Notes under the pieces: model-generated | What the model was told of the DNA's origin: nothing | The model's database searches: none | The model's input: the letters and a program-made list of their open reading frames with translations, nothing else | Source of the DNA: DATFQI01 sp963816955 | GTDB lineage: Bacteria > Actinomycetota > Thermoleophilia > Solirubrobacterales > Solirubrobacteraceae | Reading direction: 5' to 3' | Assembly: GCA_963816955.1 (NCBI GenBank) | Contig: CAWFME010000007.1 | Location: 332,292-396,291 of the forward strand | DNA length: 64,000 bases | Program-made: the position numbers and the translations under genes | Shown: positions 7,873-16,421 of the stretch, piece after piece | Layout of the letters: every line of letters begins with the position of its first letter | Numbering within the stretch: position 1 is the stretch's first letter

Positions 7873-8445
7873 ATGACCTTTCGCCAGTACATGCGCTGGG
7901 ACGGATACGTCGCGCTCGCCTCCGGTGCGGCGCTGCTCGCGATCGGACTGGCCGAGGGCGCCCAGGGAGCTGTCGACGCGGTCTCGAGCGGGGTCATGAT
8001 GGTCGCCGGCACGAGTGTGTTCATGGTCTTGCGACACCGCGTGCCGTTCCGTTCGCCGGGCGCATGGTTCACGTCGAGGCCGCTCGCGAGCGCCGGCGAC
8101 GCGTCCGCGCCGCCGGATCGCGGCCGGGTGATGCTCCGGCTGCTCGGTGAGGCGGTGCTCATCGGCGCGGTCGCGGTCGCGCTGAGCAAGCTCACGAACT
8201 CGTGGCTGACCTACATGGACTGCGGCGTCTGGGCGATGGCCATCGGGGCGATCAAGGTCGGCCCGGCGACGGCGGCGATCGCGCGACACGAGGCGCGCAC
8301 GGGAACGAGCTACAGAGTCGCTCGCAGGCGCATGCGCGGGCTCGTCGAGCTGACGGCTCAGTCCGAGCCACCGCCACGGGGCACCGCCTCGCGGCGCCCC
8401 GTGCGAAATGGCCGTCAGCCCGTGACGAAGGCGTGGAACGGGTAG
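7873..8445 (+). CDS. Hypothetical membrane protein
   Basis: 190 aa with hydrophobic segments at about residues 12-28, 37-53 ('VSSGVMMVAGTSVFMVL'), 94-110 ('GEAVLIGAVAVALSKLT') and 117-135. It ends in a polar, arginine-rich tail. A ribosome-binding-like GAGAGG lies about 20 bases upstream of the ATG, which is weak. No family was recognised. The hydrophobic pattern suggests four membrane passes with a cytoplasmic tail. Confidence 0.6.
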   Translation: MTFRQYMRWDGYVALASGAALLAIGLAEGAQGAVDAVSSGVMMVAGTSVFMVLRHRVPFRSPGAWFTSRPLASAGDASAPPDRGRVMLRLLGEAVLIGAVAVALSKLTNSWLTYMDCGVWAMAIGAIKVGPATAAIARHEARTGTSYRVARRRMRGLVELTAQSEPPPRGTASRRPVRNGRQPVTKAWNG

Positions 8446-8660
8446 CGGTCGCCCGCCGCCGCGGTGGTGCCGTCGCTGTTGCGCGGCGTCACGACGGAGA
8501 CGCCGGCGAGGACGTCCGTGACAACGGCATCAGCGCCGAGATCGCCACGGCCAACAATCCCGACGCCGGCACCGACGGCGAGCTGACGGGCGACACCTCG
8601 GCGTCGGATACGTCGGCCGGCCGGCAGAGCGTGTCGGGCGGCTGACGGGAACGGTCCAGG

Positions 8661-9242
8661 TCAGCCGCCGGCGCGCGACGGACTCTCGGGGCCGCGCCCG
8701 GCGTAGCGCTGGGCGAACCGGGTGAGCGCCGCCACGACGCGAGCGTCGACCTTGGAGCAGCCGATCAGCCGACCCCACGCCGCGGCGGCGACCTTGAAGG
8801 GCATCCCGGAACCGTCGGGCGCCACGACGCGCCGGGGCCGTGCCGGCGTGAACGCGCGCGTCAGCAGCTCGAGCTGGGCACGCGGCAGCCCGCGCTCGTA
8901 CACGACCACGACAACCCCGCGGCGCAGCGCGCCGACGAGCCGACCTCGATGCTGCGGCGACGAGTAGAGCCCGTCTGCGACCGGGCGGGAGGGCGGACCG
9001 CCGGCGGGCGGGCGGCTTACGTCAGCCGGGCGGCCGCGCGGATTCTCGAGCACGCAGCCCGAAGCGGTGACCTGCGCGAGGGGATCGGCAGCGCGGCGCG
9101 GCTGCGGGCTGCGCTCGATCAGACGCACCCCGGTTACCAGAAGCACGGCGATGACCACGCCGGTGAGCACCCATGCGGCCGCATAGCGCATGAGGGCGAG
9201 GCGGCTCGTCCTGAGGTCCCGCCGGCCTCGGAGTCGCATCAC
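8661..9242 (-). CDS. DUF3105-like membrane-anchored protein
   Basis: 193 aa, complete paralogue of the gene at the left edge. Membrane helix at about residues 20-42; extracytoplasmic domain with 'GCVLENPRGRP', 'PPAGGPPSRPVADGLYSSP', 'LVGALRRGVVVVVYERGLP', 'VAPDGSGMPFKVAAAAWGR', 'IGCSKVD' and the closing 'YAGRGPE'. Order and spacing match DUF3105, whose members read HALEHG where this one has GALRRG. Two cysteines (in GCVLE and GCSKV) could form a disulfide. Function unknown. It is the last gene before the c-di-AMP riboswitch on the other strand. Confidence 0.75.
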   Translation of the reverse strand: MMRLRGRRDLRTSRLALMRYAAAWVLTGVVIAVLLVTGVRLIERSPQPRRAADPLAQVTASGCVLENPRGRPADVSRPPAGGPPSRPVADGLYSSPQHRGRLVGALRRGVVVVVYERGLPRAQLELLTRAFTPARPRRVVAPDGSGMPFKVAAAAWGRLIGCSKVDARVVAALTRFAQRYAGRGPESPSRAGG

Positions 9243-9414
9243 TTGAGCGTGGGAGCTGCGTCAGGGCGGCACACATCCGTGTCGATACCCGATCGAAGGG
9301 GCCCGCGTGGCCTCTCCGGCCGCCGGCACCGCGATGCGGTAACTCGGCTTACGGGCTCTCGCGCGCTCCAGGTCTGGGAGCGCAACTCGTCCCGGCGGCC
9401 GGAGTTCCGGCGGT

Positions 9415-9575
9415 CAGCAACGCCGAACCGCTGTGCCACGGAGCGCAGCGGCCGGGGGACCCGAATGGCGGGCCGGTCACGGCCCGCCGGGGGCGAATCG
9501 CCAGGCGCGAGCCGTACGCGTAGCGCAGCCTTTCCAGCGCGAGCCCGACAGCTGACCTCGGAGGCGACTGGAAAG
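9415..9575 (+). promoter_or_regulatory. Cyclic di-AMP riboswitch (ydaO-yuaA leader)
   Basis: The leader of the wall-hydrolase gene contains the hallmark blocks of the ydaO-yuaA RNA in order: 'GCCGAACCGCTG' pairing with 'CAGCGG', then 'CCGGGGGACCCGA', a long GGCGGGCCG/CGGCCCGCC hairpin, 'GGGGGCGAATCGCC', and the 3' block 'GAGCCCGACAGCTGACCT' with 'CGGAGGCG' after it. In actinobacteria this class often controls peptidoglycan hydrolases and normally switches expression off at high c-di-AMP. The element ends about 15 bases before the start codon, so control could act on translation or by attenuation. Ends are approximate. Confidence 0.88.
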
Positions 9576-9589
9576 CAAAGGAGCTCGTC

Positions 9590-10354
9590 TTGACCCGTCT
9601 CGCAATCCCGCGGACTGGGCCGGTGCTCGCCTGCGCATGCGCGCTGGCGAGCGGCCTGGCCGCCAATCCACCCCTCGCCGACGCGCGCGGAAAGCTCGGC
9701 GACCGCACCCTGCGAAAGGGCAACCACGGCCGCGACGTCCGCACACTGCAGCGGGCCTTGACCCGCCTCGGGCAGCCTACGGCGGTCGACGGCAGCTTCG
9801 GTCCGGCGACGCGACGCTCGGTGCGCCGCTACGAGCGAGCCGAAGGGCTGCGGCGCGACGGCGTGGTTTCCCGCCCGCAGGGGCGTGGAATGCGCGTGCG
9901 CCTGCGCCGGCTGCGTGCCGTTGCGCCCCCGCCCGCGCCCGCCGCCCAGGCGACGATCAGTGAGGACGGCCGGACCGCGACGGCACCGGTGGACGCGCCG
10001 TCCGAGGTGCACGAGGCGATCGCCGCCGCGAACCGGATCACGGACAAGCCGTACCGGTACGGCGGTGGCCATGCCCGTTTCGAGGACAGCGGCTATGACT
10101 GCTCGGGCGCCGTCTCCTACGTGCTCAACGGCGCCGGGCTCTTGGCGCGCTCGATGGACTCGACCGGGTTCATGCGATACGGCAGCCGGGGTGGCGGGCG
10201 ATGGATCTCCGTCTACGCGCACGGCGGTCATGCCTACGTCGTGATCGCCGGCCTGCGCTTCGACACCTCGGGGCGCGGCGAGCGAGGGCCGCGCTGGCGT
10301 CCCGAGCCGCGCTCGGGACGGGGCTACCGCGTCCGTCATCCGGAGGGCTTCTGA
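9590..10354 (+). CDS. NlpC/P60 peptidoglycan hydrolase with PG_binding_1 domain
   Basis: Secreted cell-wall endopeptidase of 254 aa starting at TTG behind AAAGGAG. Signal peptide to about residue 33 ('PPLADARG'). Residues 38-90 form a peptidoglycan-binding domain ('LRKGNHGRDVRTLQRALTRL', 'DGSFGPATRRSVRRYE'). A proline/alanine linker follows, then the NlpC/P60 domain at about 138-250 with catalytic C171 in 'YDCSGAVSYVL' and H214 in 'GGHAYVVI'. The usual fold would cut stem peptides between D-Glu and the diamino acid. It is under the c-di-AMP riboswitch and overlaps the following gene by one base, so both are probably co-regulated. Confidence 0.92.
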   Translation: MTRLAIPRTGPVLACACALASGLAANPPLADARGKLGDRTLRKGNHGRDVRTLQRALTRLGQPTAVDGSFGPATRRSVRRYERAEGLRRDGVVSRPQGRGMRVRLRRLRAVAPPPAPAAQATISEDGRTATAPVDAPSEVHEAIAAANRITDKPYRYGGGHARFEDSGYDCSGAVSYVLNGAGLLARSMDSTGFMRYGSRGGGRWISVYAHGGHAYVVIAGLRFDTSGRGERGPRWRPEPRSGRGYRVRHPEGF

Positions 10355-11754
10355 TGCGCTGCGTCCTGCCGCTGCTTCTCGCCGCCACACTGGCGTGCGC
10401 ACTGCCCGCCACCGCCTCGGCGAGCCGCTCCCAGTTCACGATCTTCGATGCGCCGCGCGAGCTCAAGAGCGCAGACCCCCGCGTCCGCGGCGCCACCTTC
10501 GACGAGATCGAGTCCTTCGGCGTGCACTGGATCCGCGTCATCCTCTACTGGCACGACGTCGCCCCTCATCCGGGGCGGCGCACCGAGCCGCGCTTCGACC
10601 AGACCGACCCGGCGGCCTACCCGGCATGGCGCTGGGCGCCGTATGACCGGATCATCGAGGAGGCGGAGCGGCGCGGCATCCGCGTCCTGCTGACCGTCAG
10701 CGGACCGGTCCCGCGCTGGGCAACGCTCGGGCGCCACAGCACCGTAAAGTTTCCCAGCGCGCTGCGCTTCGGGCGCTTCGTGCAGGCTGCCGGGCGTAGG
10801 TACGGGCCGCAGATCGACTACTGGTCGGTGTGGAACGAGCCCAACCATCCGCAGTTCCTCGGGCCCCAGTGGGTGCGCGGCAAGCCATATGCGCCGCGGA
10901 TCTACCGGCGCCTGTTCCGCGCGGCACGCAAGGGGCTGCGCCGGTCGGGCAACCGGCGCGACCGGGTGCTGATGGGCGAGACGGCCCCCAACGGCAGCGG
11001 CCGGATCATCCTGCCCCTGCGCTTCCTGCGCGGTGCGCTGTGCCTGAACAAGCGCTACAAGATGCGCCGCGGCTGCAACAAGCTCGACATCGACGGCTGG
11101 GCGCACCATCCCTACACCACGCGCCGCGGCCCGCGGTACCGGCCGCGCAATCGCGACGCGGTCATGATGGGGACGCTGTCGCGCCTGCGGCGCGCGCTCG
11201 ACCGCGCGGCTCGGGCCGGCGCGATCCGCCGTCGGGCCGGGATCTATCTGACCGAGTTCGGCATCCAGAGCAAGCCCGATCCGATCTACGGCGTGTCGCA
11301 GACCAGGCAGGCCGAGTGGAGGGCGCTCGCCGAGCAGATCGCCTTCCGCAACAACCGGGTGCGCGCCTTCTCGCAGTACCTGATGCGCGACGACGCCAAG
11401 CAGGGCCGGCGCTACGGCGGCTTCGAATCCGGCCTGCGCTACCACCGCGGGCGCCGCAAGAAGGCCTACCGCGGGTTTCGCCTGCCGATGACGGCGACCC
11501 GCACCTCACGACGCCGGGTACGGCTGTGGGGCCTCGTGCGCCCGGCGGCCGGCCGGACGAAGGTCAGCATCTACCGCCGCGACCGCGGCAGCCGGCGCTG
11601 GCGGCTGCTCAAGCGCGACGGGACCGACCGGCGCGGCTACTGGCGCACGAACACGCGCTACCGGCGCGGGCGCTCGTACCTGGTCCGCTGGCGCGAGCCG
11701 GGCGGCCATCGCCACTCGGGCGCGCGGACGCGCGTGCTGGCAGGCTCGGGATGA
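10354..11754 (+). CDS. Secreted glycoside hydrolase (clan GH-A, GH5/GH39-like)
   Basis: 466 aa starting at an ATG that overlaps the previous stop, with signal peptide 'MRCVLPLLLAATLACALPAT' then ASA. The TIM-barrel part covers about residues 30-380. The acid/base is E162 in 'VWNEPNHP', the nucleophile E301 in 'YLTEFGIQ', and 'GWAHHPYT' lies between, all typical of clan A retaining glycosidases. Residues 385-466 form a very basic beta-rich module ('RLWGLVRPAAGRTKVSIYRR'), probably for wall or polymer attachment. Coupling to a wall hydrolase under c-di-AMP control suggests a cell-surface glycan substrate; the substrate itself cannot be read. Confidence 0.85.
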   Translation: MRCVLPLLLAATLACALPATASASRSQFTIFDAPRELKSADPRVRGATFDEIESFGVHWIRVILYWHDVAPHPGRRTEPRFDQTDPAAYPAWRWAPYDRIIEEAERRGIRVLLTVSGPVPRWATLGRHSTVKFPSALRFGRFVQAAGRRYGPQIDYWSVWNEPNHPQFLGPQWVRGKPYAPRIYRRLFRAARKGLRRSGNRRDRVLMGETAPNGSGRIILPLRFLRGALCLNKRYKMRRGCNKLDIDGWAHHPYTTRRGPRYRPRNRDAVMMGTLSRLRRALDRAARAGAIRRRAGIYLTEFGIQSKPDPIYGVSQTRQAEWRALAEQIAFRNNRVRAFSQYLMRDDAKQGRRYGGFESGLRYHRGRRKKAYRGFRLPMTATRTSRRRVRLWGLVRPAAGRTKVSIYRRDRGSRRWRLLKRDGTDRRGYWRTNTRYRRGRSYLVRWREPGGHRHSGARTRVLAGSG

Positions 11755-12210
11755 CCGCGATCGCCGCGCCGAGCAGGTCGCCGACACGCCGCGCGCTCGC
11801 GCGCGCCGAGTGGGCGGAGCTGACGGCGTCGCGCGCGCGGCGCCGACGGCGATCGCGGCGCGGCCGGTCTGGGCGGCGGTGTCGCTGCGCTCGGCGAGGC
11901 CCGCGCACCTCGTGCGCCACGACGACGCCGGCCGTCTGCTCGACACCTCGACGAGCGGGCTGAGGCTGGCGACCAGGCCCGGGCCGCCGGCCAGCCGGAT
12001 GCGGATCGCGTCGGGGCCTCAGCCGCCGAGGAGCCCGTGGTAGCGGGTGAAGCGGCCGACGAGGACCTTCCGGGCCATCGGATCGGGTGCGGTCGTGGGT
12101 GCCATGTCGTACCTCCGGGGAGTCGGTCGACCGCTTCCTGTCCCGCTTGGGTCAGCTCCGCCTCAACGCTGGTTCCAGGCCGGCTAAGGCCGTCAGCCGG
12201 CGGACGGGAT
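11755..12210. other. Intergenic stretch without a convincing long gene
   Basis: 456 bases between the glycosidase and the frameshifted response regulator. Coding-like composition exists on the minus strand in several frames, for instance 'RVGDLLGAAIAVIPSLP', but no frame holds a family motif and none joins sensibly. It may be a badly decayed gene. Only the 28-codon ORF at 12019-12105 has a good ribosome-binding site. Confidence 0.4.
12019..12105 (-). CDS. Possible small ORF, 28 aa
   Basis: ATG with GGAGG at a perfect 6-base spacing, encoding 'MAPTTAPDPMARKVLVGRFT' followed by RYHGLLGG and TGA. The same frame stays open past the TGA as 'GPDAIRIRLAGGPGLVASLS', so this could equally be the start of a longer gene interrupted by a stop. 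No homologue was recognised. Reported because the ribosome-binding site is one of the best in the window. Confidence 0.35.
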   Translation of the reverse strand: MAPTTAPDPMARKVLVGRFTRYHGLLGG

Positions 12211-12796
12211 TCAGCCTCGGGCGTTGGCGCTGGGGATGTCGAGGCGCAGCGTGTGGAGGATCTTGTGCACGGCGTCGCGCACGTCCCGGCGCTCGATGCC
12301 GAGGGTCTCGGCGACGTCGGCCTCAGCGGTACCGTCGCGCAGCATGCCGACGAGCGCGTGGTGGGCCGGGTCGAGCCGTTCGAACGCTTCCTCGAGCACG
12401 GTGGCCGAGATCGGCGGGACGAGCCGCTCGCCCCCATACACGGCGCGGATCGAGTGGAACAGCTCACGCGCGCCGACGTCCTTGGCGAGCAGGCCGTCGG
12501 CCTGCGCGATCGAGGCGGGCAGGGCGAGGCTCGGGCTCGCGTAGGCGGAGAAGACGATCACGCGGGGCGCCGGCACCTGCGTGCTTGATGCGGTAACAGA
12601 GCTGAAGGCCGTCGCCGCGCGGAAGGTGGTAGTCGAGCAGGATCAGGTCCGGCCGGTTGCGGTTGATGACCGGCCAGACGCTCTCCTCGTCGCCGGCCGA
12701 CTCGCCCGCGAAGACGATGCCCGGCTCGGCGTCGAGCACGGCGTGCAGACCGGCGCGCAGCGCGGGATGGTCGTCGACGATGACGACGCGGATCAT
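12211..12796 (-). pseudogene. Response regulator, NarL-like, one frameshift
   Basis: Receiver domain starts 'MIRVVIVDDHPALRAGLHAV', with phosphoacceptor Asp in 'LILLDYHLPRG'. After 'CYRIKH' near 12585 the frame breaks. The next frame continues without loss as 'QVPAPRVIVFSAYASPSLAL', then 'GLLAKDVGARELFHSIRAV', and ends with a short HTH-like part 'LRDGTAEADVAETLGIERRD'. A single extra base in CACGCAG explains it. The C-terminal DNA-binding part is shorter than a normal LuxR HTH but has the same helices. Its ATG overlaps the kinase stop (ATGA). Sequencing error is more likely than decay since everything else is intact. Confidence 0.75.
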
Positions 12797-14004
12797 GAGG
12801 GTCCTCCTTGTTCGGTGCGGAGCGGCACGAGCAGATCGACGAGCGTTCCGGGGCCGTCCGCAGGAGTGGTCAGGAACAGTTCGGCGCCGATGGTGGCGGC
12901 ACGGTTCTCCATGGCACGCAGCCCGGTCGCTCCCGGGCGCTTGTCGATCGGCATGCCGCGCCCGTCGTCACGGACGGATGACAGCGAACACGTCGTCGAT
13001 GCCGCGCAGCTGCACGAAGATCGCGCTCGCGTCAGCGTGGCGGAGCGCGTTGACGATCGCCTCGCAGGCGATCCGGTAGACGTGGGCGGCGACCAGCGGC
13101 GGCAGCGGTGGCGCGGACCCGTCGACCCTGATCGCGGGCCGGCCGGCCGGCGCGAGCTCCTCGGCGCGCATGCGCAGCGCCTCGTCGAGTGCGTCGCCCC
13201 TCGAGCGGCGAACGCAGCTCGGCAAGACTCGTGTCCATGTCCGATGAGGCCGACTCGAGCTCGATCGCCGCCCGGGCGACCAGGCCGGCGAGCGATGGCT
13301 CGACCCGGTCCTGCAGGGAGCTCACGAGCAGGTGCGCGGCGTGGATGCGCTGCTTGGCGGAGTCGTGGAGCTCCCAGGCGATGCGGCGCCGCTCCGCGTC
13401 GATCGCCAGCCGCTCGCGCTTGTGGCGCTCGCTCGCGAGGCGTCGGAGCGAGTCGGCCGCATAGGCGAGCGAGCACACGAGCAGCAAGCGGCAGCGTGAG
13501 ATGGATCGCGAGCGTCTCCGTCGAGACGAGCTGGAGCCGGCCCGGGACCGGGCCGCCGGTGACGGCGACGGCGAGGAACACCACCGACGACCCGACGGCG
13601 AGCAGGAACGCGCGGCGCAACGGCAGGTAGATCGCGGGCAGCGCGAGCGAGGCGAGCCACATCAGATAGAACGGGCTCCGCCAGTCGCCCGATTGCAGCA
13701 CGAGGGCGAGCGTGACGAGCGAGTCGACGGCCCACGCGACCGGCATCCGGCGCAGCGACGGCCAGGCGACGAGCGCCGCGGTGCTCACCGGCCCGTAGAG
13801 CAACAGCATCACGTCGAGGCCGCCGACGCCTCCCCAGGCGAGCAGCGCGGCCGCCACCACCGTCGCCACCAGCCGCGCCGCGACGTAGAGCGCGAGCCAC
13901 TCGGCCTCTCCCTGCGGCCGCAGCCGGTCCAGCGGCCAGCTCCGGCCGCGACGACGTCGACCCGTCCGCGCCGGAGTGGCGCGGCCTACGACACCGGCGC
14001 GCAT
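12793..14004 (-). pseudogene. Sensor histidine kinase, NarL-type, three frameshifts
   Basis: Reading across frames gives an N-terminal membrane part ('WLALYVAARLVATVVAAALL' and four further hydrophobic segments to about residue 190), a HisKA_3 box 'IAWELHDSAKQRIHA', and an HATPase domain with N box 'CEAIVNALRHAD' and G box 'RDDGRGMPID', ending 'LVDLLVPLRTEQ'. Frame changes are needed near 13490, 13200 and 12975. The start ATG sits one base after the stop of the Crp-like gene, and its stop overlaps the regulator start, so Crp, kinase and regulator form one operon. All motifs survive, which argues for base-call errors. Confidence 0.75.
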
Positions 14005-14005
14005 G

Positions 14006-14746
14006 TCACGCGGCCACGGGCAGGCCGATGGTCCGCTGGCGCTCGCTCGGCCGGGCACCGCGGAGCAGCCAGCAGGACTTCGAGAGCCGGGTCAGCTCGC
14101 CCGGTCTCCCGCAGCTCCTTGAGCGTGACCGACACCGTTGGCCGTCGCAGGCTCGTGAGCCGCGACAGCAGGCTGTGTGTCAGCTCCAACTCGACGACGA
14201 CACCATCGCTCGTGACGCGGCCCCAGCGGTCGGCGAGATGCCAGAAGAGCGCCATGAGCCTGACGTCCGCGTGACGCGACTGCGCGATCGCCAGCAGCAC
14301 CGCGAGCGACCGGCTCCGCCGCAGCCCACGCTCCATCAGCTCCGACAGCACGGCCGGCCACCGGCATGCGAGGCGGGTGAACGTGTCGTCGAGGACTGCG
14401 ACCCGTGTCTCCTCGATCACGCGCCAGTGCACACCAGAGGTCAGCGGCGCCAGGTCGTCATCACCGTCCCAAGGACGGATCACGTCCCCGGGTCCCAGCA
14501 GCTCGCAGCATTCGAGCTCGCCGACGAGGACGGTCCGGATCATCAGGCCCTCGACGATGAGCAGGCCGAGCCACTGGTCGTGGCGCTCGCGGAGCGTCTC
14601 GGCACCGACCACCTACCCCGGCGGATCCGCATGAGCGGAGCGGTGAGATGGCGACGTGCGTGCTCGTCGGCGTTCGCGAGCAGCGCCTCGTCGGCATCGA
14701 GCAGGGTGATGCGGCGGCTCGCGGTCGTCAGGTCGGCATAGGACAC
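14006..14746 (-). pseudogene. Crp/Fnr-like regulator, two frameshifts
   Basis: Paralogue of the regulator at 2113-2883. The first part reads 'SYADLTTASRRITLLDADEA' to 'PLMRIRRG'. After a frame change near 14612 it continues 'VVGAETLRERHDQWLGLLIV', 'CELLGPGDVIRPWDGDDD' and an HTH 'LTHSLLSRLTSLRRPTVSVT'. A second change near 14095 restores the expected wing and end 'ELTRLSKSCWLLRGARPS'. Start taken as GTG at 14746. It is the first gene of an operon with a kinase and a regulator. Both breaks are one-base and the protein aligns throughout to its paralogue. Confidence 0.7.
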
Positions 14747-15021
14747 GTCGCCGTCGAGTGTGGCGTCGAACGGCCCCGAGTTGAATGGTGGCTGACGACC
14801 AATCGGCCGGGAGGACCGCCGGCGGGCGTACAGGGGAACGCCGCACCGACGGCTCCCGTGAGTCGGATCGGTGGCCGAGCGGGAGGCCACGGCCACGCTC
14901 CGAACGCGCCTCCGGGGGATATGTGTTCGGCGAGGCGCACGGACACGGTGCCCGTTGCCGGCGGCACTGGTCGACCGGCCGTCAGTCGACTGACGGGCTC
15001 GTGCTGCCGAAGCGTCGTCCG

Positions 15022-16362
15022 TCATCTCACGGCAGTCTCGGAGAACGACGCGATGCCGGTGAGGCTTGCCGCCTCGACTTCGACCCGCACCGCTCGGCGC
15101 GTTCGTGGGCGGGGCAGGATGAACTGCTCATGGCCGCGCAGGAGCGCCCGGGAGCTGGCGGACAGCACGCGGTCGCGCGACCGGAGCCGCACGGTCACGG
15201 AGCTGCGCTTGGACACGCGCATCGTCACCACCACCCGCCCTCGCCGCGCGCGGGCGCGGAGCCTCGAGATCTCGACCGGTTCGCCCTCGTAGGCGGTGAA
15301 CCGGTCGTGGAGGCGGCAGAGCCGCCGTTCGGCGAAGCGTTCGCACATCTGCCCCAGGAACCCGGTGAAGACCCGGTGGTAATGAAGGTCCGACTCCGAG
15401 CCGGGTCCCGACGGGGTGCGGAAGTAGAGCGACCAGGCACCCGTGTCGAAGCGCGGAAGGTTGCGCCGCGCCTGGGCGAGGCCTTGGGCGACGAGCCGCT
15501 CGGCGTGGCGGTCGCCGCTGAGCTCTCGGTAGCGGTCGAGTCCCAGCAGCGCCTGCGCGAAGCCGTTGCCGACCAGCAGCCGAGGCGACTGCGAATACAG
15601 CAGGAAGTGCACGCGCCCGCCTCCCGTGACGCGCCGCACGCCCCACGGCGGGTTTCTCTCGAACGCCGGGCGCATACGCGTCGCGGCTCGTAGCAGGCGG
15701 GGGTCGCCGAGGCGTCTCGCGGCGCCTGCGAACGCCTGCATCCCCGTCGCCTGGGCCATGCCCGAGATCCAGCCGGGGCGACCGCCGCCCCATGGGAAGA
15801 GATACTCGAAGGCCAGGAACCCGCGGCGCCAGACGCCGAGCTCGAGCAGCTGGTCGGCGAGCACCCGGATCCGCTCGTCGGTGCGCCTGCGCCGCAACAG
15901 CGCGTTGAGGGCGCCGAAGCTCCCCAGTGGCTGGAGCTGCCAGCCCGAGCCGTCGTAGAACTGCCACACCAGGTCGGTCCCGAAGCCGTCGCGCGTGCCG
16001 TTCAACGGTGCCGGTGCGCGCTCGTCGACGAACCAAGCGACGTTGCGGCGCAGCGTCGCGAAGGCCGGTCGCGCCCGCGCGGCCAACATCCCGCGCGAGG
16101 CGAGCGAGCGGGTGTTCGCGATCACGCCGCCCAAGTTGTGGCGGGATGAGCCTGTGAGCCTGCGGGTCGTCCGGCGGGCCGCGCGCCATTCGCGCCGCCA
16201 TGCGGCCAGCGTGGCGGTGTCGTGGCGGCCTTGTTGCTCAAGTCGATCGAGCGTGCGCAGCACGACCCCTTGACGGGCCTCGGCAGTCGGCGTTGTCACA
16301 CAGAACAGTGCGATGAGCGCCGAGGCCGCCAGGGGGCATCGCGCACGCTTGAGGAGAAGCAC
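15022..16362 (-). CDS. D-glucuronyl C5-epimerase family protein, secreted
   Basis: 446 aa with an N-terminal signal ('ALIALFCVTTPTAEA'). The central helical domain has 'LVWQFYDGSGWQLQPLGSFG', 'GWISGMAQATGMQAFAGAAR', 'LLVGNGFAQALLGLDRY', 'FDTGAWSLYFRTP' and 'DLHYHRVFTGFLGQM'. These match the C5-epimerase C-terminal family, in which the (D/T)GxWSLY and DxxYH segments line the active site. The last about 90 residues are a basic beta-sandwich-like tail, usual for exported proteins here. Bacterial members are thought to act on uronic-acid-containing polymers; the substrate here is unknown. It stands alone, with no polymer synthesis genes nearby. Confidence 0.85.
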   Translation of the reverse strand: MLLLKRARCPLAASALIALFCVTTPTAEARQGVVLRTLDRLEQQGRHDTATLAAWRREWRAARRTTRRLTGSSRHNLGGVIANTRSLASRGMLAARARPAFATLRRNVAWFVDERAPAPLNGTRDGFGTDLVWQFYDGSGWQLQPLGSFGALNALLRRRRTDERIRVLADQLLELGVWRRGFLAFEYLFPWGGGRPGWISGMAQATGMQAFAGAARRLGDPRLLRAATRMRPAFERNPPWGVRRVTGGGRVHFLLYSQSPRLLVGNGFAQALLGLDRYRELSGDRHAERLVAQGLAQARRNLPRFDTGAWSLYFRTPSGPGSESDLHYHRVFTGFLGQMCERFAERRLCRLHDRFTAYEGEPVEISRLRARARRGRVVVTMRVSKRSSVTVRLRSRDRVLSASSRALLRGHEQFILPRPRTRRAVRVEVEAASLTGIASFSETAVR

Positions 16363-16421
16363 ATGCCGTCAACCCGGTCGTCCGAACCGTCGGCGCGGCG
16401 GGTCGTAAGCCTCCTTACGCC

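Noticed and set aside
8414..8660. Minus-strand frame ending 'GVSVVTPRNSDGTTAAAGDR' then YPFHAFVTG
   Set aside because: It looks like a gene end, but no start, no family motif and a short length; it overlaps the tail of the plus-strand membrane gene. Left unannotated.
14747..15021. N-terminal extension of the Crp-like gene or a separate small ORF
   Set aside because: The open frame here is Arg/Ser-rich without pattern, and the paralogue begins at the position equivalent to 14746.
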